This document shows positions 62,426 through 64,000 of a DNA stretch of 64,000 nt, one piece after another (position 1 is the first letter of the stretch; every line of letters begins with the position of its first letter). The notes beneath the pieces were generated by a model, which saw only the letters and a list, made by a program, of their open reading frames with translations, searched no databases and was not told where the DNA came from. The DNA is from an uncultured Prevotella sp. (GTDB taxonomy: Bacteria > Bacteroidota > Bacteroidia > Bacteroidales > Bacteroidaceae): contig CAMJGE010000001.1 of NCBI GenBank assembly GCA_946405145.1, positions 62,001 through 126,000 of the forward strand. Reading direction: 5' to 3'. A program made the translations under genes and the position numbers.

Positions 62426-62801
62426 GACCAATATCATTTTTCCAGAAGTAACAAATTAACCTATTGTCAAAAGCGGGAGCCTCAACAGGCGGAAACAATG
62501 GTGTGAAACCCAATTCCACTAATTGTGTATAGGCTGCTTGTATATCAGGCACCATATAACAAGTATGATAAGGTGTTGTGCCTTTCTTTAGCATCTTGAG
62601 CATTGTCTCGTTTTCCGGATATGGTTCCACCAATTCTATAGTTACCTCTCCCTCTTTTCTCAGGAAACAAATACGCGTTTTCTGGGTATCATCATTAACA
62701 ACATCCTCTGCCACATATCCTAAAATAGAAAAAGATACTGCTGTCTTCTCGATATGCTTTGTCACATATCCGATATGCTCTATTTTACAATCAATGTTCA
62801 T
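62391..62801 (-). CDS. VOC (glyoxalase-like) family protein
   Basis: The 136-aa protein has the two beta-alpha-beta-beta-beta halves of the vicinal oxygen chelate fold, starting with KIEHIGYVTKHIEKTAVSF and ending with IGLIEMVEQIQ. Metal ligands His (IEHIGYV) and Glu (GLIEMVE) are visible. VOC proteins include methylmalonyl-CoA epimerase and glyoxalase I. Its start overlaps the FkbH-like gene by four bases on the same strand, suggesting it edits the acyl group handled by that protein. Its 3' end overlaps the convergent SGNH gene by 35 bases. Confidence 0.8.
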   Translation of the reverse strand: MNIDCKIEHIGYVTKHIEKTAVSFSILGYVAEDVVNDDTQKTRICFLRKEGEVTIELVEPYPENETMLKMLKKGTTPYHTCYMVPDIQAAYTQLVELGFTPLFPPVEAPAFDNRLICYFWKNDIGLIEMVEQIQGE

Positions 62802-64000
62802 TTCACTTCTTTTTTAATAATGTAACACTCTCTTGGCGAATAACTCTCCAAATCCAAGATATATTGCGAACTTTCTGCAGAATGAATGGCAGAAAAACAT
62901 AGATTAGGATAATGCTGCTCTACCATCTTATTCTTTGGAGTCGGAATATACTCTCCTATTATTCTTTTATAACCTTTCTCTTTTGCATACTCTACCATCG
63001 TATTCAACGTAAAGTTTTCCATACCACGTTTCAAAACACGACAACTCATAAACCATGTATCAACAAACAACGTCTCATCATCTTGTTTCTTCATAATGAC
63101 AACAGCAATAAGTCCGTTATCTCCAAACTTATCCTCCAACGTAAAACTCAGATCAACTACATCAGAATCCTTTGCCATTGACTCTATATCCTTTTCTGTA
63201 TATCTGACTGTCCTAAGATTGAACTGATTACTTCGCTGAGAAAGCTGTGCAATTCTGGGTGTATTGAATTTTGTAAAACCAGACACTGTAGAGATCATAT
63301 TCAAAGATTTCAGGAAATCAGCCTCATTAGTGAAGGTCTTTGATAGAGATACGCGCTTGGCTTCAACCTGATATTGTTTCGTACGGTCTTTGTCAGCATT
63401 ACTATAAGATGCTGTCTCAAACAGATTCAGTGAATACAAAAATTCCAAATACATAGCAGGGTCGTCAGGAAGCTCCGGTACCATAATTCCTGGAATATTT
63501 TCACGAACCATATTCCGTTCAAAAGGATTATCATCCAGGAATACCATAGAGTCAAAGCCAATATTCAAGATACTCTGAATAGTACGGATATTGTCAACTT
63601 TGGTCTCCCAATTTGCTTGGAATACAGCAATATCATCAAGTTTCAACACCATATCTGGATGCTTCTCAAAAGGTTCTTTTGCAGTATCTTCATTATTCTT
63701 GGAAGCCACACAGATGATGATACCACGCTGTTTCAGTTTCTTGACCCACATCTGGAATTCTGTGAAAGCCTTTCCAATGCCTAAGCCATGTCCCAATTCG
63801 ATGCCTTCTAAGCCATCATCACCTATCACTCCACCCCAAACCGTGTTATCCAAATCGAGAATCAGGCATTTCTTAAATTGGCCCTTGATAGCAGCAATAA
63901 TATCCACCACCCTTGAAGCAGCATACGGAAGTGCATTGACACTAAGCACCATTTCTGTTGTCATATAGACATTGGGGGCAAACATAAACTGCCTGCCATA
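62798..64000 (-). CDS. FkbH-like HAD-IIIC protein (cut by the window end)
   Basis: The reading frame stays open to base 64000, so the N-terminus lies outside; an internal ATG at 63985 is not the true start because the upstream codons (GRQF) continue the frame. The visible ~400 residues contain HAD motif ILDLDNTVWGGVIGDDG, CVASKNNEDTA, FLDDNPFERNMVRENIPG and a C-terminal GNAT-like region (SNQFNLRTVRYTEKDIE). FkbH-type proteins form acyl-S-ACP from phosphorylated three-carbon acids, as in glyceryl-ACP synthesis. A full-length homologue would be about 550-600 aa. Confidence 0.85.
   Translation of the reverse strand, partial: YGRQFMFAPNVYMTTEMVLSVNALPYAASRVVDIIAAIKGQFKKCLILDLDNTVWGGVIGDDGLEGIELGHGLGIGKAFTEFQMWVKKLKQRGIIICVASKNNEDTAKEPFEKHPDMVLKLDDIAVFQANWETKVDNIRTIQSILNIGFDSMVFLDDNPFERNMVRENIPGIMVPELPDDPAMYLEFLYSLNLFETASYSNADKDRTKQYQVEAKRVSLSKTFTNEADFLKSLNMISTVSGFTKFNTPRIAQLSQRSNQFNLRTVRYTEKDIESMAKDSDVVDLSFTLEDKFGDNGLIAVVIMKKQDDETLFVDTWFMSCRVLKRGMENFTLNTMVEYAKEKGYKRIIGEYIPTPKNKMVEQHYPNLCFSAIHSAESSQYILDLESYSPRECYIIKKEVK

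Overview
The window looks like a chromosomal segment of a Bacteroidetes bacterium, most likely Prevotella or a close relative. The evidence is the family content (putative porin, DUF4468, DUF4293, Bacteroidetes-type RpoZ, LruC-domain lipoproteins, VapE helicase with a DUF3874-like tail, malQ with N-terminal starch-binding domains) and the promoters. Nearly every transcription unit is preceded by the Bacteroidetes -7 box TAnnTTTG, often with TTG/TTTG about 20 bp upstream, and Shine-Dalgarno sequences are not evident. No tRNA, rRNA or CRISPR array was seen.

Positions 1-27,900 are housekeeping. In order: the 5' part of rnz, a lipoprotein and mazG (-); valS (+); bamD-rpoZ-DUF4293 (-); uvrB; a DUF4468 protein, a 57-aa membrane protein and a putative porin joined by ATGA overlaps (+); menA (-); an HD hydrolase (+); uxaC, a pseudouridine synthase and a 50-aa membrane protein (-); ansA and rubrerythrin (+); a WecB-like protein missing two catalytic residues (-); a ~195-nt structured RNA resembling 6S RNA, then ribE (+); malQ and a HAD phosphatase (-); and mltG-glnS-TPR-DedA (+).

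Positions 27,900-49,600 are devoted to surface polysaccharide. manC-gmd-fcl makes GDP-L-fucose; xylB interrupts on the minus strand. A long plus-strand operon then carries an orphan response regulator, a priming sugar transferase fused to a receiver-like domain, a short TolC-like protein, a Wzz-like co-polymerase with a degenerate kinase domain, a Wzy-like protein and three GT2 glycosyltransferases. It ends in a 39-codon remnant that may be the start of a lost flippase gene. Facing it is an AT-rich minus-strand cassette (wzx, two fdtA-like genes, fdtC, fdtB, a GT2) for dTDP-3-acetamido-3,6-dideoxy-hexose. An IS1182-like transposase remnant and a GT4 gene follow.

Positions 49,600-64,000 are accessory. 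Two LruC-domain lipoproteins flank an isolated VapE-type helicase, set in repeat-rich DNA, and a decaprenyl-phosphate phosphoribosyltransferase-like gene. Two divergent membrane acyltransferases follow. The end holds a compact set: polysaccharide deacetylase-like protein, acyl carrier protein, MBOAT O-acyltransferase, SGNH-like protein (+), facing a VOC protein and an FkbH-like HAD protein (-, cut by the window end). I infer a Dlt-like, ACP-dependent system that decorates an extracytoplasmic glycan, perhaps with a glyceryl-type group. It is the best candidate here for an undescribed system.
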